Source: JABJAG01 sp038137215
GTDB lineage: Bacteria; Pseudomonadota; Alphaproteobacteria; UBA6615
DNA: 64,000 nt
Direction of reading: 5' to 3'
Assembly (NCBI GenBank): GCA_038137215.1
Contig: JAYQBG010000013.1
Span: forward strand, 12,351-76,350
Part shown: positions 18,197 to 26,334 of the stretch, piece by piece
Numbering within the stretch: position 1 is the first letter of the stretch
Layout: the number at the start of each line of letters is the position of its first letter
Made by a program: the position numbers and the translations under genes
The notes under the pieces: model-generated
Seen by the model: only the letters and a program-made list of their open reading frames with translations
What the model was told of the DNA's origin: nothing
Database searches by the model: none

Positions 18197-19318
18197 ATGA
18201 GCGAGCAAAAAAAGACCCTGGGACTGGCCGTGATCGGCTGCGGCACCATCGGACGCATCCGTGCGGAATTCGCGCGCGACTATCCGGGGATCGGCTGGAT
18301 CGGACTGTGCGACATCAAGGAGGACCTGCTGGACCGGCTGGCCGACGATGTGGACGCTGATTTCAAAACCTCCAGTTTCGAGGAACTGATCGCGCGACCG
18401 GAGGTCGATGCGGTGATCATCGCCACCGACGAAAACCACCACGGCGCCCCGACCATCGCGGCAGCCAATGCCGGACACGCCCTGTTCATCGAGAAGCCGC
18501 TGGCCACCGATGCACGGGAATCCAAACAGGTACTCGATGCCATCGAGGCCAACAATGTCGATGCGGTGATCGGCTACACCCAGCGATTCCGCCGTCGGTT
18601 CCTGACCGTCAAGGAACGCCTCCAGACCGGCCAGATCGGTGAGGTCACCGGCGTCGTGACCCGCGCCCTGATGAACCGGATGGTCCCGATCGCCACGGTG
18701 CAGCGTACCAATCAGCGACAGAACCTGACGCCCATGGTGGTCTCGGGCACCCACGCGCTCGACATGTGTATGTGGCTCATGGAAGGCAAGGCGCCGGTCT
18801 CGGTCTATGCCCAGTCCAATGACAAGGCATTGTCTCAGTACGGGACCAAGGATTCGACCTTCGGCATCTTCACCATGGATGACGGGACGATGTTCTCCAT
18901 GAATATTTCCTGGGCCGCGCCGGTTGTCTGGCCGGGTGCCGTCTATGGACTCGAAATCGGGATCATCGGCGACAAGGGCGTAATCGATATCGAGGACACC
19001 CATCGCGATCTGGTGATAGCCAGCGAGATTCCCCAGGGGGCCGGATACGCCCCCGACGGGTTCACGCCAGAGTTTCAGCGCCACGTGGATTTCATGACCA
19101 GCTACCCTCCGGGCGATATCTATAACGGGCAGCTCTGGGGGCCGATGCGCGAGGAAACCGTCTCCTGGTATCAACGGCTCTATACCGGGATGGAAACACC
19201 CCATGCCACGGCCCGGGACGGCCATCGCAACCTGATCATGACCATGGCGATGGACCTGTCCTCACGGACCGGTGAGCGCCTCGACATGCCGGTCGATCTC
19301 AACGCATTCTACGAATAG
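18197..19318 (+). CDS. Gfo/Idh/MocA-family oxidoreductase (first of two)
   Basis: This 373-residue cytoplasmic NAD(P)-dependent dehydrogenase has the Rossmann motif GCGTIGRI near the N-terminus and the family active-site motif FIEKPLA, whose Lys is catalytic. Related enzymes act on inositols, sugars or their amino derivatives; the substrate here is unknown. GGGAGAG precedes the ATG. It opens the plus-strand half of an accessory block (YciI-like, GntR regulator and HIBADH-like genes follow) and has a paralogue at 25033-26100 on the other strand. Confidence 0.9.
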   Translation: MSEQKKTLGLAVIGCGTIGRIRAEFARDYPGIGWIGLCDIKEDLLDRLADDVDADFKTSSFEELIARPEVDAVIIATDENHHGAPTIAAANAGHALFIEKPLATDARESKQVLDAIEANNVDAVIGYTQRFRRRFLTVKERLQTGQIGEVTGVVTRALMNRMVPIATVQRTNQRQNLTPMVVSGTHALDMCMWLMEGKAPVSVYAQSNDKALSQYGTKDSTFGIFTMDDGTMFSMNISWAAPVVWPGAVYGLEIGIIGDKGVIDIEDTHRDLVIASEIPQGAGYAPDGFTPEFQRHVDFMTSYPPGDIYNGQLWGPMREETVSWYQRLYTGMETPHATARDGHRNLIMTMAMDLSSRTGERLDMPVDLNAFYE

Positions 19319-19353
19319 ACGCGTGACAGCAGGGCATCGCAGGAGGAACAACC

Positions 19354-19749
19354 ATGCCGGAAACATATCCCTGGACCCATATGCTGGAACGGGCGCGGAC
19401 CAACGGCTTGCTCGGCAAGCAGCTGTTTGTAGTCTTCACCACCCCGAATGACGGGATGGAACCGATTCAGGACAACATCAAGGAGCATCTCGCCTATCAG
19501 CGGATGCTCGAAGACACCGGCGTCATGTTTGCTGCCGGGCCGATGGCCGATGACAGCGGTGAGAACTGGGCCGGCGCGGGCATGGTGGTGGTTCGCGCAG
19601 AGTCCCTGGAGGAAGCCGAGGCCATCGCCGCAGCCGATCCGATGCATGCAGCCGGCGCACGAAGCTACAAGGTTCGGCCCTGGCTGGTGAACGAGGGAAC
19701 GCTGACGGTCAAGGTCAGTTTCGCATCGGGCATGCGTGAGGTTCTCTGA
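19354..19749 (+). CDS. YciI-like dimeric alpha/beta-barrel protein
   Basis: A 131-residue cytoplasmic protein with a YciI-related core: KEHLAYQRMLEDTGVMFAAGPMADD is followed by MVVVRAESLEEAEAIAAADPMHAAG, where the Asp-Pro-x-x-x-Ala pattern is typical. Such proteins may be small lyases or isomerases in catabolic pathways. The start has a strong AGGAGGA site and lies 35 bp after the dehydrogenase, so the two are probably cotranscribed. The specific reaction is unknown. Confidence 0.8.
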   Translation: MPETYPWTHMLERARTNGLLGKQLFVVFTTPNDGMEPIQDNIKEHLAYQRMLEDTGVMFAAGPMADDSGENWAGAGMVVVRAESLEEAEAIAAADPMHAAGARSYKVRPWLVNEGTLTVKVSFASGMREVL

Positions 19750-19753
19750 CATC

Positions 19754-19797
19754 CGGTCTCGTATCCCCGGCCCGCGCGACCCCGGTTCACGAGACCG
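19754..19797. repeat. 9-bp inverted repeat after the YciI-like gene
   Basis: CGGTCTCGT (19754-19762) and ACGAGACCG (19789-19797) form a perfect stem around 26 bases. There is no T-run after it, so it is not a standard terminator; it could stabilise an mRNA 3' end. Confidence 0.4.
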
Positions 19798-19892
19798 CAA
19801 CGGGCCCGGATTGACGCTCGGACAGGCGACCACGTATTAAATTCTCCACGCGGCGCAGTCCGCCTGCGCGGCGAAGGGAAGCGGAACGGTCC

Positions 19893-20669
19893 ATGGCCTC
19901 AAAGCCCAACACCAGAAGCCGGAATTCGTCAAAGGCGAAAACATCCGCGCGCCTCAAACGCGAACCGGGCCGGCCGCTCTACGCCCAGGTCGAGGAAATA
20001 ATCCGCAAGCGGCTGATCGAGAACTACTGGAAACCGGGAGATGCGCTGCCGAGCGAGTTCGAACTCGCCGAAGAGCTTTCCGTGAGCCAGGGCACCGTGC
20101 GCAAGGCACTGAACGACATGGTGGCCGAGAACCTGCTTGAGCGCCGCCAGGGCCGCGGCACCTTTGTCTCGGAATACACCGAGCGTCGCACGCTGTTTCT
20201 CTACTTCAATCTGAAAAGCCGCGATGGCGAGCAGTCCATGCCCAGCAGCCGGACCCTGGCCTGCGAGCAGCGCCCGGCCACCGAGAAGGAACGCAATCGC
20301 CTCGATCTCGAACCGGGTGCCGGGGTCGTGGCCATGCACCGCGTCCGCGAACTGCGCGGTGAACCCGTGATCGTCGAACGCCTGACCCTGCCGCGGGACC
20401 TGTTCCCGGGCCTGGGGGGCGACCAGAAACTTCCCGAGAATCTCTATCGGTTCTATCAGGGCGAATACGGGATCACGATCGCCAAGGCATCGGAATCCGT
20501 CGCAGCCGTGGCCGCTGGGGCACTGGAGGCCCAGCTCCTGGGCATCATGCCCGATGCACCACTTCTGGAGATTGACCGGGTGGCGGTGACCATCGACGGA
20601 CGCCCCGTCGAATGGCGCGTCAGCCACTGCAACACATCCGACTACACCTATGTGGCCGAACGGGGATAG
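19893..20669 (+). CDS. GntR-family (UTRA domain) transcriptional regulator
   Basis: The 258-residue protein has an N-terminal winged helix-turn-helix at about residues 27-92 (LYAQVEEIIRKRL, DALPSEFELAEELSVSQGTV, GRGTFV) and a C-terminal UTRA effector domain (residues 110-255). UTRA regulators of the HutC subfamily sense small metabolites. It sits in the middle of the accessory catabolic block and is the natural candidate to control it. The palindrome GTCTTATATAAGAC before the minus-strand operon (26169-26182) is a plausible binding site; this link is inference. Confidence 0.9.
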   Translation: MASKPNTRSRNSSKAKTSARLKREPGRPLYAQVEEIIRKRLIENYWKPGDALPSEFELAEELSVSQGTVRKALNDMVAENLLERRQGRGTFVSEYTERRTLFLYFNLKSRDGEQSMPSSRTLACEQRPATEKERNRLDLEPGAGVVAMHRVRELRGEPVIVERLTLPRDLFPGLGGDQKLPENLYRFYQGEYGITIAKASESVAAVAAGALEAQLLGIMPDAPLLEIDRVAVTIDGRPVEWRVSHCNTSDYTYVAERG

Positions 20670-20695
20670 TCCCGCGGCTCTGAAGGAGAAACACC

Positions 20696-21583
20696 ATGTC
20701 CAAACCCGCCATCGGGGTGATCGGCCTCGGCAATATGGGCCGCGGCATCGCCAGCAACTTCGCCAAGGCCGGCCACGAAACCGCAGTCTGGGATATCAGT
20801 CCCGAGGCCCGCGACAATCTCGCTCAGCTTGACAACATCACGGTGGCAACACCGGGCGAGATGGCGGCCGTAGGCGCGATGATGGTCTATGTGGTCCCGG
20901 CCACACCGGAGATCGAGGCTTCCTTCGAAGGGCCGGACGGCGTTCTGGCGCAGGCGGCCCCGGGCACGATTGTTTTCGATCTGACCACATCCTTCCCCGA
21001 CGACACCAAACGCCTGGCAGCGCGAGCAGCAGAAGCCGGTCTCCAGTATCTCGACGCGGCGATGAGCGGGGGTGCAACCGGCGCCGATGCAGGCACCCTG
21101 ACGCTGATGATCGGCGGCGACGAAGCCACCTTCGAGGCCTGCCGTGCGCGCCTCGAAGCGATCGCCGACAACATGTACTTCCTCGGCGATGTGGGTGCCG
21201 GACACGCCATGAAGCTGATCCACAACATGGTCACGCACTCGATTTTCCTGACCACCTGCGAAGCCGGGCGCATGGCCGAACGCGCTGGTCTGAAACTCTC
21301 GGACATGATCGATGTGTTCAACACGTCCAATGCACGCTCCTATTCGAGCGAAGCCCGCTTCCCGCGCCATATTCTCAGCGAGAAATGGGACGCACGCTCC
21401 CGGGTCTATAACCTGAACAAGGATCTCGGCATGGCCGTGCGTATGGCTGAGGGGCTGGGCATGGATGCGCGCTATGCCAAGGAGACCAGCGCCTTCCTCA
21501 ACAAGGCCATCGAGCGCGGCATGGCCGAAGACGACTACTCCCTGCTTTACAAGGTTTTCGACGACATCCGCGAGGACGGGTAG
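20696..21583 (+). CDS. 3-hydroxyisobutyrate dehydrogenase-like NAD(P) oxidoreductase
   Basis: This 295-residue beta-hydroxyacid dehydrogenase has the dinucleotide motif GLGNMGRG at residues 10-17, the substrate-site segment DAAMSGGATGADAGTLTLM and the catalytic Lys in GHAMKLIHNM. Family members oxidise 3-hydroxyisobutyrate, tartronate semialdehyde and similar acids; the exact substrate is not evident. GGAG lies just before the ATG, and it follows the GntR regulator by 26 bp, so they are likely cotranscribed. The 3' end overlaps a small minus-strand gene. Confidence 0.88.
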   Translation: MSKPAIGVIGLGNMGRGIASNFAKAGHETAVWDISPEARDNLAQLDNITVATPGEMAAVGAMMVYVVPATPEIEASFEGPDGVLAQAAPGTIVFDLTTSFPDDTKRLAARAAEAGLQYLDAAMSGGATGADAGTLTLMIGGDEATFEACRARLEAIADNMYFLGDVGAGHAMKLIHNMVTHSIFLTTCEAGRMAERAGLKLSDMIDVFNTSNARSYSSEARFPRHILSEKWDARSRVYNLNKDLGMAVRMAEGLGMDARYAKETSAFLNKAIERGMAEDDYSLLYKVFDDIREDG

Positions 21584-21768
21584 GCGAGCCGGGCCCATGC
21601 CCCGGAGAACCGGGCAAAAACCCCGACAACAATGCGCTCCGGCGCGCTCGCCGCTCTATGACCTGCTTCCCTGAGGGCCTGCCCGTGTAAAGCACGCCCG
21701 AGGCGTTCATAGTGCTGTAGATCGATTGAGCCATCGGGCAGGCGTTGGATATTGCCGGTTTCGGTCAT
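21547..21768 (-). CDS. Small hypothetical protein
   Basis: A 73-residue frame starts at ATG 21768 with GGGAG upstream. It begins MTETGNIQRLPDGSIDLQHY and continues with a basic, Ala-rich helix (ERLGRALHGQALREAGHRAA). Small proteins with a similar PDGSIDFxxY start occur in Rhodospirillales, but no function is known to me. It overlaps the end of the preceding dehydrogenase by 37 bp on the opposite strand. Confidence 0.55.
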   Translation of the reverse strand: MTETGNIQRLPDGSIDLQHYERLGRALHGQALREAGHRAASAPERIVVGVFARFSGAWARLAYPSSRMSSKTL

Positions 21769-21887
21769 GGTGTGCTCCCGTGTTGAATGACAGGTGCACG
21801 CTAGGCCGAAGGTCTGATCCCCGCTTGAAGGTTTGCTTGAGTTCATCTTGAGATTTTCTGGATTTTCGTTTTGAGGACACCGGCGCT

Positions 21888-22591
21888 TTGACCTACCAGT
21901 TTTCAGGCTACACGCTCGATCCGGAACGCTACGAACTCACACATGCAGACACGGTCATACCGACCGAGCCGCAGGTCTTCGCCTTTCTTGTGTTCCTGAT
22001 CGAAAATCGAGACCGGGTGGTATCCAAGGACGAGCTGATCGAGTCCGTCTAGAACGGCCGCATTGTCTCGGATGCCACGCTGAGCAGCCGGATCAGCGCG
22101 GCACGTCAGGCCGTCGGGGATTCCGGCGCGGAACAAGCGGTCATCCGAACCGTGTCACGACGCGGCTTCCAGTTCATCGCCCCACTGGACACCCGTCCCA
22201 AGACGCCGGTCAGGTTGGATGGACCGGGCNNNNNNNNNNNNNNNNNNNNNNNNNNNNNNNNNNNNNNNNNNNNNNNNNNNNNNNNNNNNNNNNNNNNNNN
22301 NNNNNNNNNNNNNNNNNNNNNNNNNNNNNCCTCACCGGACAACGCCGTGCAGATGCGTGAAGCCATTGATGGCCTTGATGTGACTGACAGGCTGTCAGAA
22401 ATCCGGACACCTACATTAATCCTACATTCCGAACGCGAACTCGTAACGCCGGTGAGCGAATCCCGGTTCATGGCCGCACGTATCAAAACGCCCAATTTGT
22501 CTCGCTCGACAGTTCCAACCAGTTCGTGATGAGCCACGAGAGCGCGTGGACGCGCGCCATCACCGAGGTGCAGAGTTTTCTGCAGAGCTAG
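21888..22591 (+). pseudogene. Winged-helix / alpha-beta hydrolase regulator, disrupted
   Basis: From a TTG at 21888 (TGAGGA upstream) the frame encodes an OmpR/CadC-type winged helix (YTLDPERYEL, PQVFAFLVFLIENRDRVVSK, TLSSRISAARQAVGD, RTVSRRGFQFIA). A TAG at 22050-22052 stands where family members have Trp (ESV-W-NGRIVSD). A 100-N gap follows, then the C-terminus of an alpha/beta hydrolase (TPTLILHSERELVTPVSESR). Near 22487 the frame shifts; the other frame continues SLDSSNQFVMSHESAWTRAI to a TAG at 22589. The gene therefore carries a stop and an indel and is missing sequence. It ends against the DctP-like gene. Confidence 0.75.
22230..22329. other. Assembly gap (100 N)
   Basis: Exactly 100 N, the usual placeholder for a gap of unknown size. 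It falls inside the disrupted regulator gene, where most of the hydrolase domain should be. Confidence 0.98.
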
Positions 22592-23511
22592 TCGCGCGGC
22601 AGGTACTCGAACAGCTCATCGCGGAAACGGGACATGGTTTTTTCGGTTACGGGGCGAACCGCTTCGACGAAGGCGGCCCGTTCCTCCTCGGTGAGTTCGA
22701 TCAGCTCGTTCTGAGATGGATCGAGGCGTGATCTGATCTCGTCATCCTCGCCCGCCGCAAAACCGCGCTGCGCCGGGGTGGCGACGGCGAGCGCGTCCTG
22801 CACCGCGCCGCGCACATCCTCGGGCCAGGCATCCCAGGTCTCCTTGTGGGCCAGCACCACACAGGGACCGAAGAAATGTCCGCTCATGGTGATCCAGCGA
22901 TGGTGCTCATTGATCCCGAAATTGAACGTATTCGTCAGCGGATTTTCCTGGGCGTCCACGGTACCGTCGGCGCAGGCGCCGGGCAGTTCGGCCACATCCA
23001 GCGGCACCGGCACGAACCCCATGGCCGCGAAGCTGTCCTGCTGAAGCTGACTGAACAGGGTCCGGATTTTCAGGCCGTCGCAATCCGCCGGGGTGCGGAT
23101 CGGACGGACGCCGTTGGAGAAGTGGCGGAAACCGTTGTCCCACCAGGCCACAATCCGGAAATCCGCCGCCTCGGCCATCTTGTCCATCACCATCTGGCCC
23201 AGCGGTCCGTCGAGCATGGCATAGGCCTGCGCCCGGTCGCGGATCAGGAACGGCAGATCAAAGAGCGCGATCTCCGGCACCTTGTCGGCCAGGTAGCTCG
23301 ACGAAAAGTAGCACAGCGTCGTCTCGCCGCTGGCCACCATGGTCAGAAGGTCGGCGGCCTTGCGGCCATGCTCGGTGACATTGAGTACATGCTCGAAGCC
23401 CACACGGTCGCCCAGCGCGCCTTCCAGATGTTCGTCGAAGACCTGCACCGCGCGGTTGTGGACCGAGCGCGGTCCCTGATAACCGCTGAACTTGATATCG
23501 AACTCTGCCAT
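22588..23511 (-). CDS. DctP-like TRAP substrate-binding protein without signal peptide
   Basis: The 307-residue protein matches TRAP-transporter binding proteins of the DctP family (LADKVPEIALFDLPFLIRD, FRHFSNGVRPIRTPADCDGLKIRT, DVAELPGACADGTVDAQENP). The start at ATG 23511 begins MAEFDIKFSGYQGP, and even the longest frame (to 23574) has no hydrophobic signal sequence. DctP proteins are normally exported. No dctQ/dctM membrane genes are nearby. It may be a cytoplasmic ligand-binding protein, or the true 5' end may have been lost. It lies 11 bp after the AhpD-like gene in a minus-strand operon. Confidence 0.85.
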   Translation of the reverse strand: MAEFDIKFSGYQGPRSVHNRAVQVFDEHLEGALGDRVGFEHVLNVTEHGRKAADLLTMVASGETTLCYFSSSYLADKVPEIALFDLPFLIRDRAQAYAMLDGPLGQMVMDKMAEAADFRIVAWWDNGFRHFSNGVRPIRTPADCDGLKIRTLFSQLQQDSFAAMGFVPVPLDVAELPGACADGTVDAQENPLTNTFNFGINEHHRWITMSGHFFGPCVVLAHKETWDAWPEDVRGAVQDALAVATPAQRGFAAGEDDEIRSRLDPSQNELIELTEEERAAFVEAVRPVTEKTMSRFRDELFEYLPRD

Positions 23512-23522
23512 CTGAAAAAATC

Positions 23523-24188
23523 CTACTCTGCGGCCTTGGCCTGATACTCGTCGAGCGCATCCTCGGCATTCCACCAGCAGGAGCGCATATAGGCGACGTA
23601 ATCCTCGGGGTCGAGTTCCGTGGATTTCTTGAAACGGTTCATGTTGTCCGTATCCTCGATATCCAGATCCATCGCATCGTTGAATCGGTTCCAGAAATTG
23701 AAGAAGCCCGACACCATGGTGATCTCGAGCACCTGAGTGTCGTTGAAGTGTTTCTTCAGCTCCGTCAGAGCGGTCTTGTCACGATGATAGTGCCGCTCGG
23801 TGAGGCATTCGGCCCAGGCGATCGCGGCCTTGTCGGCCTCGGAGAACAGGTCGGAATTCCTGTAGTCGCCCTCCAGCGCCAGTGTCTGTTCTTCGGTCAA
23901 GCCGAGGGCCTTGCCCAGCGTGGTGTTGTGGCCGATGCAATAGGCGCAGCCATTGAGCATCGAGGTCTTCACGATTACCAGCATCTTGGTCCAGACATCC
24001 AGCTCACCGGTGATCTCGTGCCGCAGGGCGGCAATGAAGAAGCCCATCAGCGGCTGCATCAGTTTCGGCGCAGCGGCCGCCAGACGCGTTGAATTGGAGA
24101 CCCGGCCCAGAAGCGCACGTGAACCGTCGAAGATCGCCTTCTGCTCGGGCGTGGCGTCCTCATCACTGATCAGGGGCAGGTTTGCCAT
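23523..24188 (-). CDS. Carboxymuconolactone decarboxylase / AhpD-like protein
   Basis: A 221-residue all-helical protein with the AhpD-type redox motif in NGCAYCIGHNT: two Cys separated by two residues, with His three residues after the second Cys. Members act as alkylhydroperoxidase partners or as decarboxylases in aromatic breakdown; the true role cannot be told from sequence. A clear paralogue with CEYC lies at 33889-34581. It is cotranscribed with the DctP-like gene and an EthD-like pseudogene. Confidence 0.85.
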   Translation of the reverse strand: MANLPLISDEDATPEQKAIFDGSRALLGRVSNSTRLAAAAPKLMQPLMGFFIAALRHEITGELDVWTKMLVIVKTSMLNGCAYCIGHNTTLGKALGLTEEQTLALEGDYRNSDLFSEADKAAIAWAECLTERHYHRDKTALTELKKHFNDTQVLEITMVSGFFNFWNRFNDAMDLDIEDTDNMNRFKKSTELDPEDYVAYMRSCWWNAEDALDEYQAKAAE

Positions 24189-24200
24189 GCTGTTTCCTCC

Positions 24201-24945
24201 TTATGCGACCGGCGGCCAGATGCGCTCACCCACCGTGGGGGAGCCCGGCGTGTGTTGGGTGTAGCGGACCACGCGACCGGTCCAGTTCTTCTCATCCAGC
24301 GCGAGCGCTTCATGGGGTAGTTCGAAGCCCTCCATGCGGGCCTGCAGGGATGTGAACTCATACATCACCGAATACTTGGCCCAGCCTGCGACCGAGACCA
24401 TCACCCGTGTGGCGATACAGCCTTTCATCCGGGCCATATGCGGCAGGCGGTACTGGGCGTACCAGGCCCCCACATCGAACTGGTTTGCCAGATCGCCGAC
24501 CCGGAAACTGCCCATCTGGATGGCCGGCCCGGGCGTGGTCCCCCGGCGGGCGTTGGTCGATATCCGGACCGTCGGTGCGCGCAAAGACCGAAAAGATCGC
24601 CGGACGCACACCTTCGCGCAGATCGAGCATCCTGCGGGCTTCCCCGGACAGCGCTGCCTGCTCGTTCATCACGCCGGGAGCCAGAAGCGTCGCCGGTTCC
24701 GGCGCACCCACCAGCATCAGGAACTGGGTGCCGGTACCCAGATCCCGGGTGTCTTTGGTTTCGGGAAAGGTGTCGCGGACCTTCTGCATATCCGGCCCGC
24801 CGCCATCGCTGCGATAGTGGGCCGTCCCGGCAATCCCCGGTTTCGCCTGCAGGCCCGGCAGATAGTCACCGTGCAGCCAGTCGAGATATTTCTCGCGTCC
24901 GTCTTCGGGCAGATCGTACCAGGTCGCCCAGATGCCATTGTCCAT
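24201..24945 (-). pseudogene. EthD-like dimeric alpha/beta-barrel protein, frameshifted
   Basis: Two overlapping frames together make one protein of about 245 residues. The first (from ATG 24945) begins MDNGIWATWYDLPEDGREKY and holds a first ferredoxin-like half-barrel. The second resumes with PGPAIQMGSFRVGDLANQFD and holds a second half with MKGCIATRVMVSVAGW. The frames join at a 5-base G run on the minus strand (24540-24544); removing one G restores a continuous protein. This may be a real frameshift or a homopolymer error. It sits between the second Gfo/Idh gene and the AhpD-like gene. Confidence 0.75.
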
Positions 24946-25032
24946 GGTCTCCGTTCCCTCTGTTTCGTCCGCCCCGGTTTGGCAGGGAAAAGCCCGGTGC
25001 CACCGATCAGCAGTATTTACGAAACGCAGCGC

Positions 25033-26100
25033 CTATTCAGCGGCCATCGTCCCGGATGTGTCATTGCGCGGCAGCAAGACTGGCTCGCCGCGTTCGGCGG
25101 ACAAATCGGCCGCCGCATAGACGTCCATGACCAACCGTGCTTCGGCGGGCTGCACCATGACCGGGCGGTCCAGCGCGACCGCCTCGATGAAGTGGTCCGT
25201 CTCGGCCTTCATGGGTCCGGCGAAGACGTGATCGACCGGCTCTCCGGGCATGGTGGACATGGGATACTGGATCGCATCCTTGACCGTGTTGATCTGCACA
25301 TCCTTGTGCGTGTCATCGATGGTCAGCGCGCCATCGGTGCCCACAACCTCGATCCAGCACTGGGAATAATTCTTGTAGCCCAGCGGCAAAATCCAGCCGG
25401 CGCCGACCGTGATCGTTGTCCCGTCATCGAGCGTGACCATGATCCACTGATGGTCCGGCGTATCGCTGTCGCGTGCGAAGAGCTTGCCCGATTGCTGGGA
25501 ATAGACCCGCACCGGCTTGCGCGGCTTCAGGCACCAGAGCAGAAAATCGAGATCGTGGGTGGCTTCCATCGCCGCCGGCGACATTTTGGTCCGGCCGGTA
25601 ATCTTGTCACCCAGTTCGCGGGTCACGTTGCGGCTGACCAGGCAGGTCACCGGTTCGCCGATGGTGCCGTCCTTGATGGCCTTGTGGACGAAGGCGAATT
25701 TCGGCTTGAAACGCTGAGAATACCCCACCGTGAATTTCAGGTTCTTCTTCTCGGCAAGCGAAATGACCTCGTCGGCCTCTTCCATAGTCGAGGCCACCGG
25801 CTTCTCGACAAAGACGTGCTTACCTGCCTCCAGGCAATCCCGGATCATCGGATAATGGGTGGATTCCGGGGTCGCGGAAATAAACATCGCATCGACATCA
25901 TCGTTGCGGAGAATCTCGTGATAATCGTCGGTCGTGAAATGCGGGTTCGTCTCGCCCGTGACGACGGCCAGTCGCTCGGCGTCGATTTCCGCAAGATGCA
26001 GCTGGTTCACCAGGGGATGAATGGCGCACGCATTGGCACGGATACCCCCGCACCAGCCCGGGCCGATAACGCCGACATTGATCTGTTTGACCTGTTCCAT
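25033..26100 (-). CDS. Gfo/Idh/MocA-family oxidoreductase (second of two)
   Basis: This 355-residue dehydrogenase starts at ATG 26100, preceded by GGGAG; 10 further residues upstream are open but lack a ribosome site. The N-terminal Rossmann segment reads VIGPGWCGGI, and FVEKPVAS carries the catalytic Lys. It is only distantly similar to the paralogue at 18197. It heads a minus-strand operon with the EthD-like, AhpD-like and DctP-like genes, and its promoter region contains a perfect 14-bp palindrome. The substrate is unknown, probably a polyol or a sugar-derived compound. Confidence 0.9.
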   Translation of the reverse strand: MEQVKQINVGVIGPGWCGGIRANACAIHPLVNQLHLAEIDAERLAVVTGETNPHFTTDDYHEILRNDDVDAMFISATPESTHYPMIRDCLEAGKHVFVEKPVASTMEEADEVISLAEKKNLKFTVGYSQRFKPKFAFVHKAIKDGTIGEPVTCLVSRNVTRELGDKITGRTKMSPAAMEATHDLDFLLWCLKPRKPVRVYSQQSGKLFARDSDTPDHQWIMVTLDDGTTITVGAGWILPLGYKNYSQCWIEVVGTDGALTIDDTHKDVQINTVKDAIQYPMSTMPGEPVDHVFAGPMKAETDHFIEAVALDRPVMVQPAEARLVMDVYAAADLSAERGEPVLLPRNDTSGTMAAE

Positions 26101-26168
26101 CTCTACTCCCACTCTTTCTCGGTTCGTCACGGGATGTCCCGCATTGTTTTTCGGGTCTGCTCAAGCCG

Positions 26169-26182
26169 GTCTTATATAAGAC
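26169..26182. promoter_or_regulatory. Palindromic operator candidate GTCTTATATAAGAC
   Basis: A perfect 14-bp palindrome lies 69 bp upstream of the Gfo/Idh start in the divergent region with the AEC transporter gene. Its AT-rich core could overlap a -10 box on the minus strand. The size and symmetry suit a GntR-family dimer such as the regulator encoded at 19893-20669. Confidence 0.5.
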
Positions 26183-26334
26183 GGGGCCAACCTATGAGCT
26201 AGTGATCATCAGCGCAATACGTTTGTCCAGACCTCTCCGGGGCGAACCATAGCCCGGTCCTACCGGCGCTGTCGCGCCTGATGATGGCGTGCTAAGGCGT
26301 CACACAACCCACCGTCTCCAGCCGGGACCTGTCC

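Noticed and set aside
19754..19797. Terminator after the YciI-like gene
   Set aside because: The stem is perfect but the loop is long and no T-run follows.
24334..26202. A 622-codon open frame on the plus strand
   Set aside because: It is the mirror of the Gfo/Idh and EthD-like genes on the other strand and has no recognisable domain or ribosome site.
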